DNA of 64,000 nucleotides from Kiloniellaceae bacterium (GCA_021776115.1 JAJFGN010000026.1:1-64000); one strand, 5' to 3'. Positions 53,332-63,568 are shown, counted from the stretch's first letter. Numbers and translations: made by a program. Notes: a model not told the origin generated them from the sequence alone.

Positions 53332-55158
53332 CTAGACCACGAGTCCGGGCTGCGCCCCCGTCGAGGTGTCTTGGCTTATCGGCAGGAAGTGCCAATCGGC
53401 CGAAGCCTGGAAGCCGAGGTTGCCGGCATAGCCGGCGGCTTGATTAGCATCGTCGAATATCCGCCGGATTTCGACCCGCATGTTATCGGGCATGGCGCCG
53501 CGCGTGCGCATCATCAAATCGAAGCGTTTGTCGCGGATCAGACCGTCAAGCTGCATCTCTCCCAGGCGCGACATTTCAAGCTCGAGGATGAATCGGGTCG
53601 GGTCCCGCCGGTCGCGTTTCTTGCCGCCGTCACGACGATTTTCGTGTTGGCGAAGGAACAGGCGAAGCTGATGTACGTGATCTCCGTCCCAAAGCGGAAT
53701 TGGCAGCAATCGCCAGTCACCGGCGGTACTGGGCCCTCCCGCGCCGTCGGCCATGCGGCCCATCTGCGCCAAGTCGCGGGACAAGCGCCCGACCAGGGCG
53801 TCGCGTCCCGAGGCTCGCAAGGTCTGAAGCGCATCGGCGCCCAACCAACGCCCTAGGTTTCCTCCACTGAGCGCCGCCAAGAAAAAAAGCATGCCGGAAG
53901 CCAAGCGCGCACCCGGTTGCGGCACCCCTTGCAGCGTTCGCTGCATGGCGCCAGCGCCTAAATCGCTCAAGACGGTAAGCGCCTCCTCCAAGGCAGGCCA
54001 AGCATGGCCCAAGGACGCCGCTGTCGCCATTCGGGCCTGACTCTCGACCGCTTTCGGCAAGCCACCTGGAGCGAGTTCCAAGGCCACCCGGCTGCCACCG
54101 GGGAGCCGGGCCTCCACCTCCAGGCTCAGGGTGCCCAGCGGTGTACTCAGGACGGGATGCCCCGCATGCGTTACGCTGGTAACCAGGCCGGTGAACCTCA
54201 GAGGCGTCGTCAAAGCATCGCCAGCCACGCCGGCGAAGCCAGTCGGATTGGATTGCGCGGCCGCAGGGGCGACCACCGGGTTCTGTGCCGCGAGCGATGG
54301 CGCGGCCGGCGTCCCTGCCGCGTTTGCCGTGCTGCTAAGGGCGACGTTGACGGGTACGCCGACGGTGACAGGTCCGCTCGCCGGTGGCAGGGCGCCGGTT
54401 GGCCCTTGCGGGCCGGGAGGGGTGAAGCCCAGCGGTCCTAGCGTGCCGGAGACCGCCGGTCCAGGGCCCGCTGAAGCGGTGACGTTCGGCGTTGGCCCTG
54501 GGGCGCTGACCGAGAGAACTCGAAGTGGAAGAATTGTGCCGGGGGCGGGCCGTGGCAGTTGGCCTGTTTGGGCGTCGGCGAACGCCCTGTTACCAGCGGC
54601 CGCCGCGCCTTGGGTGCCGGGTTGTAAGGCTGCTGCGGACTGGGCGGGCCCAGCGGTTCCCTGGACCACGGCGCGAACCGTCTGACCCAGATTCAACGGA
54701 TCGGCACGGCCGGGGATGGGCGGCAGGGGCGTGGCTGATGGGTTTCCAGTGGTGCCTGGCTGGAACCCGGCGGTTTGTGAGGTTCCGACACCCCCCGAGC
54801 TTGATGGCGCGCCGGTATTTTGCGCCGCGGATTGGGGGGCGGGGCCAAACGCCGCGCCTTGGCCGCGGGTCTGCATGATCATGACGTGAAGCTGAACCCC
54901 GCTGCTTCGAATTTGCAGCACGACCTCACTGTTCGTGGCGAGGTGGGCTTTTGTTGCCACCGCCAGTGTTCCCTGGTTGGTTTTGACCAGGACATGGCCC
55001 TTGCCGTCGGTTCCGATCACAATGCCGCGCAGGGTTGTTCCGGATGGCAGGCGCGTGACTTCGGGTGGCGGGTTCGGAATCGTGGCCAGCACGCCGGAAG
55101 GGGCGCTCGCCGCGATCCCGCCCGTGAAAAAGGACGAGGGTCGGACCAGATCGTTCAT
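53332..55158 (-). CDS. fliK: FliK-like flagellar hook-length control protein
   Basis: The protein has 608 residues from ATG 55158, overlapping the flhG stop as ATGA. After an N-terminal beta-rich part (GTTLRGIVIGTDGKGHVLVKTNQGTLAVATK), about 300 residues are very rich in Ala, Pro, Gly, Thr and Gln, a low-complexity ruler-like region. The C-terminal 200 residues have FliK_C-like features: LPIPLWDGDHVHQLRLFLRQH and a Leu-rich helix-strand pattern ending RFDLMMRT. FliK measures hook length and switches export specificity. The call depends on composition and location at the end of the operon. Confidence 0.65.
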   Translation of the reverse strand: MNDLVRPSSFFTGGIAASAPSGVLATIPNPPPEVTRLPSGTTLRGIVIGTDGKGHVLVKTNQGTLAVATKAHLATNSEVVLQIRSSGVQLHVMIMQTRGQGAAFGPAPQSAAQNTGAPSSSGGVGTSQTAGFQPGTTGNPSATPLPPIPGRADPLNLGQTVRAVVQGTAGPAQSAAALQPGTQGAAAAGNRAFADAQTGQLPRPAPGTILPLRVLSVSAPGPTPNVTASAGPGPAVSGTLGPLGFTPPGPQGPTGALPPASGPVTVGVPVNVALSSTANAAGTPAAPSLAAQNPVVAPAAAQSNPTGFAGVAGDALTTPLRFTGLVTSVTHAGHPVLSTPLGTLSLEVEARLPGGSRVALELAPGGLPKAVESQARMATAASLGHAWPALEEALTVLSDLGAGAMQRTLQGVPQPGARLASGMLFFLAALSGGNLGRWLGADALQTLRASGRDALVGRLSRDLAQMGRMADGAGGPSTAGDWRLLPIPLWDGDHVHQLRLFLRQHENRRDGGKKRDRRDPTRFILELEMSRLGEMQLDGLIRDKRFDLMMRTRGAMPDNMRVEIRRIFDDANQAAGYAGNLGFQASADWHFLPISQDTSTGAQPGLVV

Positions 55159-55943
55159 CGCGCTTGAAGTATGCGGCGCGCCACCGCCTCGACGTCTTCG
55201 GCGGCCACCGTGTTGGGATGGCGTACCAAAAGCGGTACCTGGTGGCGGATGGCTTCGCGAACCTTGGGGTCGCGCTTGATAATGCCTGCCAACGGCGGGG
55301 CAACCTTTAGGAAGGATTCGCATGCCTTGCGAAGGGTGGCATAGGTGCGTTCGCCCTCTCCCCGGCTGTGAGCCATATTGATTACCAGGCGCAGATCGGC
55401 CTCCGGGTTATGCACGCGCGTCAGCTTAATCATGGCATAGGCATCCGTCATCGCGGTCGGTTCGTCGGTGGCGACGACGAGGCACGTTCGGGCCATGGCG
55501 GCGAGCTGGCGCACGGTGCGCTCCACCCCCGCCCCGAGGTCGAGTATGACCAGATCATAGGTGGCGCCGACCTCCACCAGGCTCGCGCAAATTTGCGCCA
55601 GCCGTTCCTGCGGCACGCCGGCTAAACTGCCCGACCCTGACCGGCCCGCGATGACGTCGAATCCGCCTTCGCGGCAGCGGCTTGTCGCCTCACGCAGAGG
55701 GTAATGGCCTGCAAGAACGCCGCCCAAGTCCTTCTCCGGCGCCAGGCCCAGTTGAATGTCGACGTTGGCCAGGCCCAAGTCGCCGTCGAAAAGCAGAACT
55801 TTGTGCCCTTGCCGCGCCAGGACGTGGCACAACGTCGCCGATAGCCACGTCTTACCAACGCCACCCTTGCCCGAGGCCACGGCAATGCCGTTTGCCAAAC
55901 GCAACTGAGGTCGCTTTGTATCCGTTTTTACTGCTTCGACCAT
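55155..55943 (-). CDS. flhG: Flagellar number regulator FlhG (MinD-like ATPase)
   Basis: The protein has 262 residues. The deviant Walker A is ASGKGGVGKTWLSATLCHVLARQG, followed by LLFDGDLGLANVDIQLGLAPEKDLGGVLAG, matching FlhG/FleN, and LVILDLGAGVERTVRQL. It controls flagellar number together with FlhF. It lacks the long N-terminal DQA-type helix of some FlhG proteins. Its start overlaps flhF by 16 bases and its stop overlaps fliK. Confidence 0.88.
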   Translation of the reverse strand: MVEAVKTDTKRPQLRLANGIAVASGKGGVGKTWLSATLCHVLARQGHKVLLFDGDLGLANVDIQLGLAPEKDLGGVLAGHYPLREATSRCREGGFDVIAGRSGSGSLAGVPQERLAQICASLVEVGATYDLVILDLGAGVERTVRQLAAMARTCLVVATDEPTAMTDAYAMIKLTRVHNPEADLRLVINMAHSRGEGERTYATLRKACESFLKVAPPLAGIIKRDPKVREAIRHQVPLLVRHPNTVAAEDVEAVARRILQAR

Positions 55944-56920
55944 CGTTTCAGGTCCTTGGTTTGGCCATTGAGACTGCCCGCCATCTCATCGGGTAAAAAC
56001 ATGCGGGCGAGCGCTACCGGGTTCACGGGGTGCAGCGGATCGCCAATGTGGGGTGACGCGCTTACGGCGAGCAGGTCCAGGCGCCCGGAAACGGCGGCGC
56101 TAAGTAGACCTCCGAAACGCCGGGCGGTATCGAGGCGGGTCGCAATCATGGCGCTGGCGCCAACGCCTTTGAATGCCGTCGCGGCTTCAGCCGATTCCGC
56201 GGCGTCGCCGCCGGCGGGAAGCACAAGCACAATTTCCGCGCTGGAGGCCGACGCCGCCTTCGTCAAGCGCTCCAAGTCTTCGTCGAGAAAAGGATTCGCG
56301 CCCGGTGTGTCGATCACGATGAAATGGTCATCCCCGCACGCTAAGACCGCGTCCGGCAGGGCCTCCGGCTGGTCCGCCTGCAACAGCGTTGCCTCAAGTG
56401 CATGGGCAAAGGTTTCGGCCTGCGCCAGGCCGCCGGATTTGGCTGTATCCATGGTGACGATCGCGGTCTTGCGCCCGGCCAGACGCGCCCGCGCGCACAA
56501 CTTTGCCGCGGTCGCGGATTTGCCGGCGCCAGGCGGCCCGATCAGCATGGTGGGGTGCGGGGTAAGCGGTGCTGGCAGGGCGGCGAAAGTTAATTCGGAA
56601 TCGAGCGCGCCGGACAAGGCCATAACGCTATCTTCCGCGCTCAGCGACGCCGCGGCGCCTACCAAACGGTCGAAAAGGCCAGCTGGAATTCGGTGAAACG
56701 AAAGCGCCTCGGCAATGGTATCGAGGTCGAAGTAGCTCGCCGGTTCGGAGCCAAAGTACAGATCGTCGAGTGGAGACTCCTCAAGCGCCGCCGTTATCCG
56801 CACCCCCAATCCACTTTCGGCTGGCTGGGTCGAAAGGATAACGGCATCCGCGCCCAAAGCATCGCGGACCAGGCGCATGGCTTCGGGAAGGGTATTGGCG
56901 GTGAAACTTTTCAACCGCAT
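55928..56920 (-). CDS. flhF: Flagellar biosynthesis GTPase FlhF
   Basis: The protein has 330 residues. The start MRLKSFTANTLPEAMRLVRDALGADAVILST is the typical FlhF N-terminus. The SRP-type GTPase domain has GPPGAGKSATAAKLCARARLAGRKTAIVTMDT and FIVIDTPGANPF. Canonical G-site DTAG is altered to DTPG. It recruits the first basal-body ring and sets the flagellar site at the pole. The family is usually longer (about 380-450); the middle B domain is short here. Confidence 0.87.
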   Translation of the reverse strand: MRLKSFTANTLPEAMRLVRDALGADAVILSTQPAESGLGVRITAALEESPLDDLYFGSEPASYFDLDTIAEALSFHRIPAGLFDRLVGAAASLSAEDSVMALSGALDSELTFAALPAPLTPHPTMLIGPPGAGKSATAAKLCARARLAGRKTAIVTMDTAKSGGLAQAETFAHALEATLLQADQPEALPDAVLACGDDHFIVIDTPGANPFLDEDLERLTKAASASSAEIVLVLPAGGDAAESAEAATAFKGVGASAMIATRLDTARRFGGLLSAAVSGRLDLLAVSASPHIGDPLHPVNPVALARMFLPDEMAGSLNGQTKDLKRWSKQ

Positions 56921-56961
56921 GGACGGCGGATCTCCTTATGCCGACCTTGCGGCCGGTGGCG

Positions 56962-59094
56962 TCAAATCTGGCCCAGAGTTTTTATCTGGGTCTTGGCGTA
57001 GACTTCGTTCTGGGACATCACGATGGTCGCGGGACGGAACCGCTCCACAATCGAGCGAACGAAGGGGCGGATCGCGGGGCTGGTCAACAGAACTGGAACT
57101 TCGCCCATCATTGCGTGCCGCTCGAAGGTCGTTCGCACCGTGCGAATGAATTCCTGTAACTTGGTTGGCGCCATGGATAGGCGGCGTTCCTCGCCTTCCC
57201 CCACGATTGCCTCACCAAAGGCTTGCTCCCACTCCACCGACATTGTGATCATCGGCAAAATGCCCTGCTCGTTGGTCTGCGAGGTCGATATCTGTCGCGA
57301 CAAGCGTGCGCGCACATGTTCGGTAATGGCGGCCACGTTGCGGGTATAGCCGCAGGCTTCTGCGACGCCTTCCAGGATCGTCGGCAGGTCGCGAATCGAA
57401 ACCCGCTCGGCTAGCAGGTTCTGCAAGACCCGCTGCACGCCGCCGGCAGAGATCAGATTTGGAATCAGATCCGCGATCAGCTTTTGTTGATCCTTGTCGA
57501 GTTCGTCGAGCAGCTTTTGTGTTTCGGCATAGGACAACATCTCCGACATGTTGTCCTTCACGAGCTCGGTCAGGTGTGTCGTGATGACCGTTGGCGGATC
57601 GACCACCGTGTAACCGCGGAACAAGGCTTCTTCACGTGCGCTGCCGTCAACCCACACGGCGGGCAATCCGAAGGTCGGTTCGGTAGTCTGCTCACCGCTC
57701 AAGCGGATGGCCTCGCCTTTGGGGTCCATGACCAGTAGCATGTTGGGCCGCAGTTCGCCGCGCCCGGCCTCGATCTCCTTGACCCGAATAACATAGGTGT
57801 TGGCTGGCAGTTGCAGGTTGTCCTGAATACGCACGGCGGGCAGTACAAACCCGATTTCCTGCGCCAGTTGCCGGCGCAGCGACTTGACTTGATCGGTTAG
57901 ACGTTGCCCGCCTTCGCTATTGATCATGGGCAGCAGACCGTAGCCGAGTTCAAGGCGTAGATTGTCAATTTGCAGGGCATTGCTAATCGGTTCTTCTGCA
58001 ACCGGCGTCGCGGCGAGGGCCTTGGCTTCCTCCGCCTCGGCGGTCTCGGCGGCGGTAAGTTTGCGGGTACTGGTCCACGCCAGTCCGCCGGCGACGCCCG
58101 ACAGCAAGAGGAAAGGCAGGGCCGGTATGCCGGGGAGCAAGGCCAGCGACAGCATGATAAAGGACGACAAACCCAGGGCGCGTGGATACCCGCCCAATTG
58201 CCCAAATAGGGCCTTGTCGGCGGACCCCACAGTGTTCGATTTGGAGACTAAAAGACCGGCGGCGGTGGAAACAATGATCGCGGGAATCTGCGTGACCAGG
58301 CCATCGCCGACGGTCAGGAGGGTATAAACCTGACCGGCCTCCGCGAAGGTTAAGTCTTTTTGCGCGACGCCAATGATCATACCGCCGATCACGTTGATAA
58401 AAGTGATCAGCAGTCCCGCAATGGCGTCGCCGCGAACGAACTTGGCCGCGCCATCCATCGACCCGAAGAAATTGCTTTCGTCTTCCAGAGATTTTCGGCG
58501 GCTTCGCGCCTCGGCCTCGTCGATCAGGCCGGCGGAGAGATCGGCGTCGATCGCCATTTGCTTACCCGGCATGGCATCGAGGCTAAAGCGGGCGGAGACT
58601 TCCGCGATGCGTCCGGACCCCTTGGTGATGACCACGAAATTGACGATCACCAGGATGGCGAAGACGATGATTCCGATCACGAAGTTGCCGCTCATCACGA
58701 AGCCGCCGAAGGCCTGAATAACGTTACCGGCGGCGTCGGTGCCTTCATGGCCGTCGGCCAGGATCAGGCGCGTTGACGCGAGATTTAGCGATAGGCGCAA
58801 CATGGTCGCGATCAACAAGACCGTGGGAAAGGAACTGAAATCCAAGGGCCGACTGATAAACAGGACTGTCATCAGAACGAGGACTGAAAGCGTGATGGAT
58901 ACCGCCAGAAAGACGTCAAGCAACCAACTTGGCATCGGCAGGATCAGGATGACGAGAATGCACGACACGCCCAGGGCGAGCGCGATATCGCCCCGCATAA
59001 GCGCGGTGGTAGACCGATTCAGAAAATCGGAACCTGTCGCGCCCTCGCCAACGCCTTTCGGCGCCGCAGGATCTGTTACTGCCTGTCCAGCCAT
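56962..59094 (-). CDS. flhA: Flagellar export gate protein FlhA
   Basis: The protein has 710 residues. The N-terminal half has eight membrane helices with the conserved FHIPEP-region equivalents: SRPLDFSSFPTVLLIATMLRLSLNLASTRLIL and FSLDAMPGKQMAIDADLSAGLIDEAEARSRR. The C-terminal half is the cytosolic docking domain ending IVMSQNEVYAKTQIKTLGQI. It forms the proton-driven gate of the flagellar export apparatus. Length is normal. It follows flbD by 22 bases. Confidence 0.95.
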   Translation of the reverse strand: MAGQAVTDPAAPKGVGEGATGSDFLNRSTTALMRGDIALALGVSCILVILILPMPSWLLDVFLAVSITLSVLVLMTVLFISRPLDFSSFPTVLLIATMLRLSLNLASTRLILADGHEGTDAAGNVIQAFGGFVMSGNFVIGIIVFAILVIVNFVVITKGSGRIAEVSARFSLDAMPGKQMAIDADLSAGLIDEAEARSRRKSLEDESNFFGSMDGAAKFVRGDAIAGLLITFINVIGGMIIGVAQKDLTFAEAGQVYTLLTVGDGLVTQIPAIIVSTAAGLLVSKSNTVGSADKALFGQLGGYPRALGLSSFIMLSLALLPGIPALPFLLLSGVAGGLAWTSTRKLTAAETAEAEEAKALAATPVAEEPISNALQIDNLRLELGYGLLPMINSEGGQRLTDQVKSLRRQLAQEIGFVLPAVRIQDNLQLPANTYVIRVKEIEAGRGELRPNMLLVMDPKGEAIRLSGEQTTEPTFGLPAVWVDGSAREEALFRGYTVVDPPTVITTHLTELVKDNMSEMLSYAETQKLLDELDKDQQKLIADLIPNLISAGGVQRVLQNLLAERVSIRDLPTILEGVAEACGYTRNVAAITEHVRARLSRQISTSQTNEQGILPMITMSVEWEQAFGEAIVGEGEERRLSMAPTKLQEFIRTVRTTFERHAMMGEVPVLLTSPAIRPFVRSIVERFRPATIVMSQNEVYAKTQIKTLGQI

Positions 59095-59116
59095 GAGCCG
59101 GCTATTATCCTAAGTC

Positions 59117-60517
59117 TTATGCCGAAGATCTCTCGGCCTCACCTGGCATCGGTATGGAGGCGCCGTCCTGGCTGTATAGCTTCAACTTGTTGCGCAAAGT
59201 ACGGATCGATATGCCCAGGATGTTCGCTGCGTGCGTGCGATTGCCCAGGGTGTGATTGAGGGTGTCGATAATCAAATCGCGCTCGACCGCCGCGACCGTG
59301 CGGCCGACGAGAGGCGGTGCGGCGTCCTGCGGTGAGGCTTCAGCCTGCGGGGCGCCGGGGGCTACACCGTTGCCGGTAACGTTGTCTGGACTGGCGCCGT
59401 TTCCGGCCGCCTCTGTTGCCGCGCCCCGCAACTGGATCGACTCGGGGGTGATTACGCCGTCGTGCGACAGCAACACCGCGCGGTGCATGGTATTTTCCAG
59501 CTCGCGCACATTGCCGCGCCACGGGTGCGTCAGCATCATCCGGCGAACTTCCTCGTTGGGAGCCGGTGCGGGTACTGCGTTGGCCTCGGCGTATTTTGCG
59601 ATGAAGTGTTCGGCCAGGATCTCGATGTCAGCTTGCCGATCCCGCAGTGGCGGCAGTTCTATGTTGACCACATTGAGTCTGAAATAGAGGTCCTCGCGGA
59701 AATTACCCAGGCGAACCTCCTCTTCGATATCGCGGTTAGATGTCGCCAGCAGGCGGATATCGACCTTGATCGGTTGGGTTCCGCCGACCCTGTCGACTTC
59801 GCGTTCTTGGACGGCGCGCAGGAGCTTGGCTTGCAAGCGCGGATGCATCTCCGAGATTTCGTCAAGCAACAACGTACCGCCGTTGGCTTCCTCGAATTTT
59901 CCGACCCGGCGCCCAATCGCCCCCGTAAATGCTCCTCTTTCATGCCCGAAGAGCTCCGATTCCAAGAGGTTTTCGGGAATCGCCGCGCAATTCAGGGAAA
60001 TGAACGCCTTTTGCGCGCGCTTGGATTTTAAGTGCATGTAGCGCGCCAGAACTTCCTTGCCCGTGCCCGACTCGCCGGTAATCAGAACGGTCGCATCGGA
60101 CGGAGCGATTTGGTCCGCCAGGCTCAGCACCTTTTTCATCGAGGGGTCGCGATGAATGACCGAGCTCGTTTCCTCCGCGACCGCGTTCAGAACCGCGGCA
60201 ATAAGTTCGGCGTCAGGCGGCAGGGGGATGTACTCTTTGGCGCCGGCCTTAATTGCCTCGACTGCAAGTTTAGTTTCGGCGCCGATCCCAAATGCGACAA
60301 CCGGGACGGATATGCGTTCAGACTTCAGGCTGGTGCACAGCTGTCGGATGTCCAGACGAACATCGATCATGACAATGTCCGCGCCCTGTCCCGATCGCAG
60401 CGCGGTCATGGCCCGCTCGACCGATTCTTCGTGGGCAACCTTCGCGCCTTTTTCCAGCGCGATCTTGCCGGCGGTCGCGATGTGCCCGTCGAGGTTGCCA
60501 ATGATTAGGAGACGCAT
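59117..60517 (-). CDS. flbD: Sigma-54-dependent flagellar activator FlbD
   Basis: The protein has 466 residues. The N-terminal 120 residues are an atypical receiver: phospho-Asp-like MIDVRLD is present, but the N-terminal acidic pair and the conserved Lys (here YIPLPPD) are lost, as expected for FlbD. The AAA+ domain has the Walker A GESGTGKE, the sigma-54 contact loop GAFTGA, and GGTLLLDEISEM. A Pro/Ala/Gly linker leads to a Fis-type helix-turn-helix (NRTHAANILGISIRTLRNKL). In Caulobacter FlbD needs FliX and switches on late flagellar genes; fliX is not in the window. Confidence 0.92.
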   Translation of the reverse strand: MRLLIIGNLDGHIATAGKIALEKGAKVAHEESVERAMTALRSGQGADIVMIDVRLDIRQLCTSLKSERISVPVVAFGIGAETKLAVEAIKAGAKEYIPLPPDAELIAAVLNAVAEETSSVIHRDPSMKKVLSLADQIAPSDATVLITGESGTGKEVLARYMHLKSKRAQKAFISLNCAAIPENLLESELFGHERGAFTGAIGRRVGKFEEANGGTLLLDEISEMHPRLQAKLLRAVQEREVDRVGGTQPIKVDIRLLATSNRDIEEEVRLGNFREDLYFRLNVVNIELPPLRDRQADIEILAEHFIAKYAEANAVPAPAPNEEVRRMMLTHPWRGNVRELENTMHRAVLLSHDGVITPESIQLRGAATEAAGNGASPDNVTGNGVAPGAPQAEASPQDAAPPLVGRTVAAVERDLIIDTLNHTLGNRTHAANILGISIRTLRNKLKLYSQDGASIPMPGEAERSSA

Positions 60518-60540
60518 ACCTTTTCTCCGGTTTTCCGCAG

Positions 60541-61380
60541 TCAGTCGAAGTGCTTTACCCGCTGAGCGGGCGACAAGATGGAGTTGATCAGGACTTCCAG
60601 CCGGCGCGGGTTTTCCTGGCGGTTGATCGACATCGCGCCCATCGTGTAGATGCGGTGGATCGTGGCTTCATTCTCGGAAATTCGTTCCAGCTTGCTGGCC
60701 AAGGGATGAAACAGCATGTTGGCTAGGACGGCGCCGTAAAACGTGGTCAAAAGCGCGACCGCCATGCTGGGCCCGATCGTCGATGGGTCGTCTAGGTTCC
60801 CCAGCATTTGCACAAGACCGACCAGTGTGCCGATCAGTCCCATGGCCGGCGCGACTTCCCCGGCACGGCGCAAGATACTGGCGGAGCGGACATGACGATG
60901 ATGGGTTGCGTCGCGCTCCTGCATCAGAACTTGCTCGATCTCTTCCACGGGCAGGCCGTCGGCGACCAGTTGAACGGCTTGGCCGAGGAAACGGCTTTGG
61001 CCCATATTCCTGCTGATCTCAACTAAGGACAGGACGCCCGTGCGCCGTGCGCGATCCGCCAGATGGAGGATTCGATGGGCGGCGCTGCTGGGATCTTCCG
61101 CATTGTAAATCACGGCGCGGAAGGCAAGCGATCGTGAATCCAATAACTCTTCCAGGGAAAACGAAGCCATGGTCACCAGGAAAGTGCCGCCAAAAACAAT
61201 CAGCATGGCGGGGACATCGACGAAGGACTCAGGCGACCCGCCTAGCACCATCGCAACCGCAATCACGGCAAAGGCGCCAATAACCCCGGCAAGAGTCGCG
61301 GTATCGATGCTAGGCGACGAAACGCGGGATCCACCGCCTCGGCGGGCCCCGGTTTTTGCCGTGGCGCTGATATTGGCCAT
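60541..61380 (-). CDS. motA: Flagellar motor stator protein MotA/PomA
   Basis: The protein has 279 residues. After a short basic N-terminus it shows four membrane helices and the MotA signature RRAGEVAPAMGLIGTLVGLVQMLGNLDDPSTIGPSMAVALLTTFYGAVLANMLFHPLASKLE. The DDPSTIGPSMA spacing resembles the PomA/MotP branch, which in some species uses sodium; coupling ion cannot be decided here. Its partner motB is not adjacent and must be elsewhere. It lies between fliN and flbD. Confidence 0.9.
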   Translation of the reverse strand: MANISATAKTGARRGGGSRVSSPSIDTATLAGVIGAFAVIAVAMVLGGSPESFVDVPAMLIVFGGTFLVTMASFSLEELLDSRSLAFRAVIYNAEDPSSAAHRILHLADRARRTGVLSLVEISRNMGQSRFLGQAVQLVADGLPVEEIEQVLMQERDATHHRHVRSASILRRAGEVAPAMGLIGTLVGLVQMLGNLDDPSTIGPSMAVALLTTFYGAVLANMLFHPLASKLERISENEATIHRIYTMGAMSINRQENPRRLEVLINSILSPAQRVKHFD

Positions 61381-61408
61381 GGGCGAGACTCTTTCTTCGA
61401 TCCGTGGT

Positions 61409-61774
61409 CTAGGACCGGTCCATCTTGATAATCTCGGTCATGGTGACGCCAAGGCGATCTTCGACGACAACAACCTCTCCACGCGCTACGAGGCGGTTGT
61501 TTACGTAGATATCGATGGCCTCGCCGACTTTTCGGTCCAATTCGACGACCGCGCCACGTCCTAGCTTAAGCAGCTGGCTGACCTGCATACTGGCCTTGCC
61601 CAGAACCGCGGAGACTTGAACCGGAATGTCGTAGACCGCCTCCAGCTCCTTGACGTTTGCGGGGCCCTTGGCTGAGTCGGTGGTTCCCTGGGCGCCCGAT
61701 GCGTCGTCTTCTTGCTCGACGGCTTCGTCGTCTGGCTCTAGGTCTGCCAACTCCAAGTCTTGATCTTCTGCCAT
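61409..61774 (-). CDS. fliN: Flagellar switch protein FliN
   Basis: The protein has 121 residues. The first 40 are acidic and probably unstructured. The SpoA-type domain follows: YDIPVQVSAVLGKASMQVSQLLKLGRGAVVELDRKVGEAIDIYVNNRLVARGEVVVVEDRLGVTMTEI. It forms the lower part of the C-ring and binds FliH and phospho-CheY with FliM. fliM is not in the window. Gaps of 27-28 bases to both neighbours support one operon. Confidence 0.94.
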   Translation of the reverse strand: MAEDQDLELADLEPDDEAVEQEDDASGAQGTTDSAKGPANVKELEAVYDIPVQVSAVLGKASMQVSQLLKLGRGAVVELDRKVGEAIDIYVNNRLVARGEVVVVEDRLGVTMTEIIKMDRS

Positions 61775-61801
61775 GTTGATCTCCTGTGGGGTGATTCTGT
61801 C

Positions 61802-62506
61802 TTAGGCGGTCGTGTTTCGATTTTCGTTTTTCTGGGGCACGGCGGGCGCGTTTTCATCGGTCCCCAAGGGGGCGCTTGCCATGCGGCGAATCGCTTCGTC
61901 AATGTCCTGCCATATGCGCCCAATATCGCGCTCGGCGCCGCCATCCGCCCATTCGATCCGGACGTCGCTGGAGGCCATGCCGTCGTCAGCGAGAAAGACG
62001 ATCTTGCCTTCGAACCCGGCGTTACTGGCCAAAGGGCCGACACGGTCCTTGACCCTGTCCAACAGGGCGTCACAAACCCGGATGACGATTCTAGGTTCAT
62101 CGCATAGACGCGTCATGGCATCGCGGACGACCGCCTCAATTTCCTGCAACCCTCGATCTTGGGCCATCTTCGGGAAAAACTTGCGTACCATCGCCGCCGC
62201 GACATCCACGGCAGTACGGATCTGTTGTTCTCGCATCGCGGCCACTGCTTCTTGCAGACCCGTCATATGCTGCCCGACCGTCGTCAGCGCCTCGGCCGTG
62301 ACTTGCTCCAAGGATTGCAGGGCTTCTTGGCGTCCTGTCTCCTTGCCGGCCGCCATGCCTTCAGTGCGGGCCTGCGCCAAATCCTCGTCGAAGTACTTCG
62401 GTTCGGGCGGAGCTTCGACTGGTTTCTTGCGCTTGTCGTCCTGGTTCTGCTCGAACGATGTGTCGAACAGGAACTTTTCCGGCGCATTGGAGGCGTTGAT
62501 AGCCAT
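61802..62506 (-). CDS. fliH: Flagellar assembly protein FliH
   Basis: The protein has 234 residues. The N-terminus has a polar linker (NQDDKRKKPVEAPPEPKYFDEDLAQARTEGMAAGKETG), then a long helix with QIRTAVDVAAAMVRKFFPKMAQDRGLQEIEAVVRDAM, and the C-terminal domain has RIVIRVCDALLDRVKDRV. This is the usual FliH layout of an export-ATPase regulator that binds FliI and FliN. It begins three bases after the fliG stop. The family is poorly conserved, so position strengthens the call. Confidence 0.85.
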   Translation of the reverse strand: MAINASNAPEKFLFDTSFEQNQDDKRKKPVEAPPEPKYFDEDLAQARTEGMAAGKETGRQEALQSLEQVTAEALTTVGQHMTGLQEAVAAMREQQIRTAVDVAAAMVRKFFPKMAQDRGLQEIEAVVRDAMTRLCDEPRIVIRVCDALLDRVKDRVGPLASNAGFEGKIVFLADDGMASSDVRIEWADGGAERDIGRIWQDIDEAIRRMASAPLGTDENAPAVPQKNENRNTTA

Positions 62507-62509
62507 GGA

Positions 62510-63526
62510 TCAGTACACCAACTCGTCGTCGCCCTTGCCTTCGGAGATGATAATTTCGCCGCTTGCGGCCAAATCCTTGGCAATCTGAACGATGTACATC
62601 TGTGCCTCGTCTACATCGCGCAAGCGAACTGGGCCCATCGCGCCCATATCCTCGCGCATGATCTTCGCCGCCCGTTCGGACATATTCGAGAAGAACAGGT
62701 TGCGCAGATCCTCCGACGATCCCTTGAGCGCGATCGAAATTTTGTCTTTTCCCGCGTTGCGCAATAGCGTCTGAACTCCGCCCGGGTCCAGGTTCCCAAG
62801 ATCTTCGAAAGTGAACATCAGAGCTTTGATTCGTTCCGCCGAGTCCTTGTTGCGTTCCTCTAGAGAGGTTAAGAACCGGGACTCCACAGAGCGTTCGAGG
62901 TAGTTGAAGATGTCGGCCATCAGTTCGTGCGAGTCGCGCCTGTTGGTTCGCGCCAGGTTCGACATGAATTCGTTGCGCAAGGTGCGTTCGACGTCGTCTA
63001 GAACTTCTTTTTGAACCGATTCCATGCGCAACATGCGCATGATGACTTCCATGGCGAAGGGCTCCGGAAGAAGTCCAAGCACTTTGGCGGCGTGTTCGGA
63101 CTTGATCTTGGAAAGAACCACCGCGACCGTTTGCGGGTATTCGTTCTTGAGATAGTTGGCCAAAACCGTTTCGTTTACGTTGGTCAGCTTTTCCCACATG
63201 GTTCGGCCGGCGGGACCACGGATCTCGTCCATGATTCCGGAGACGCGGTCTTGGTCGAGGACCTTGGCCAAGAGGCGCTCAGTATTGTCGAAGTTACCGA
63301 CCAGGGAACCGGTTGAGGAAATTTGATCCGCGAATTCGACCAGCAGGCGCTCGACCATCTGGGAACTCACGTTCCCAAGGTTCGCCATGGCCTGCGATAG
63401 TTCCTTGATTTCGTCGTCGTCCATGATCGAGAACAGACGCGTGGCGTTCTCTTCTCCCACGGACATCATGAGCAGCGCGGCCTTCTCCGGCCCCGTCATG
63501 GTTCTATAGTCTTCGCGCAGACGCAT
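62510..63526 (-). CDS. fliG: Flagellar switch protein FliG
   Basis: The protein has 338 residues. It carries [40 protein letters not shown] at the N-terminus, the middle ARM-type domain with [29 protein letters not shown], and the torque-generating C-terminal domain with [58 protein letters not shown], including the charged residues that face MotA. ATG 63526 is used; ATG 63499 is possible. It couples the rotor to the stator. Confidence 0.95.
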   Translation of the reverse strand: MRLREDYRTMTGPEKAALLMMSVGEENATRLFSIMDDDEIKELSQAMANLGNVSSQMVERLLVEFADQISSTGSLVGNFDNTERLLAKVLDQDRVSGIMDEIRGPAGRTMWEKLTNVNETVLANYLKNEYPQTVAVVLSKIKSEHAAKVLGLLPEPFAMEVIMRMLRMESVQKEVLDDVERTLRNEFMSNLARTNRRDSHELMADIFNYLERSVESRFLTSLEERNKDSAERIKALMFTFEDLGNLDPGGVQTLLRNAGKDKISIALKGSSEDLRNLFFSNMSERAAKIMREDMGAMGPVRLRDVDEAQMYIVQIAKDLAASGEIIISEGKGDDELVY

Positions 63527-63568
63527 TCTTAGCGGTCCCTTGCTTCCCTAAACTCGAGCTGCTCAAGC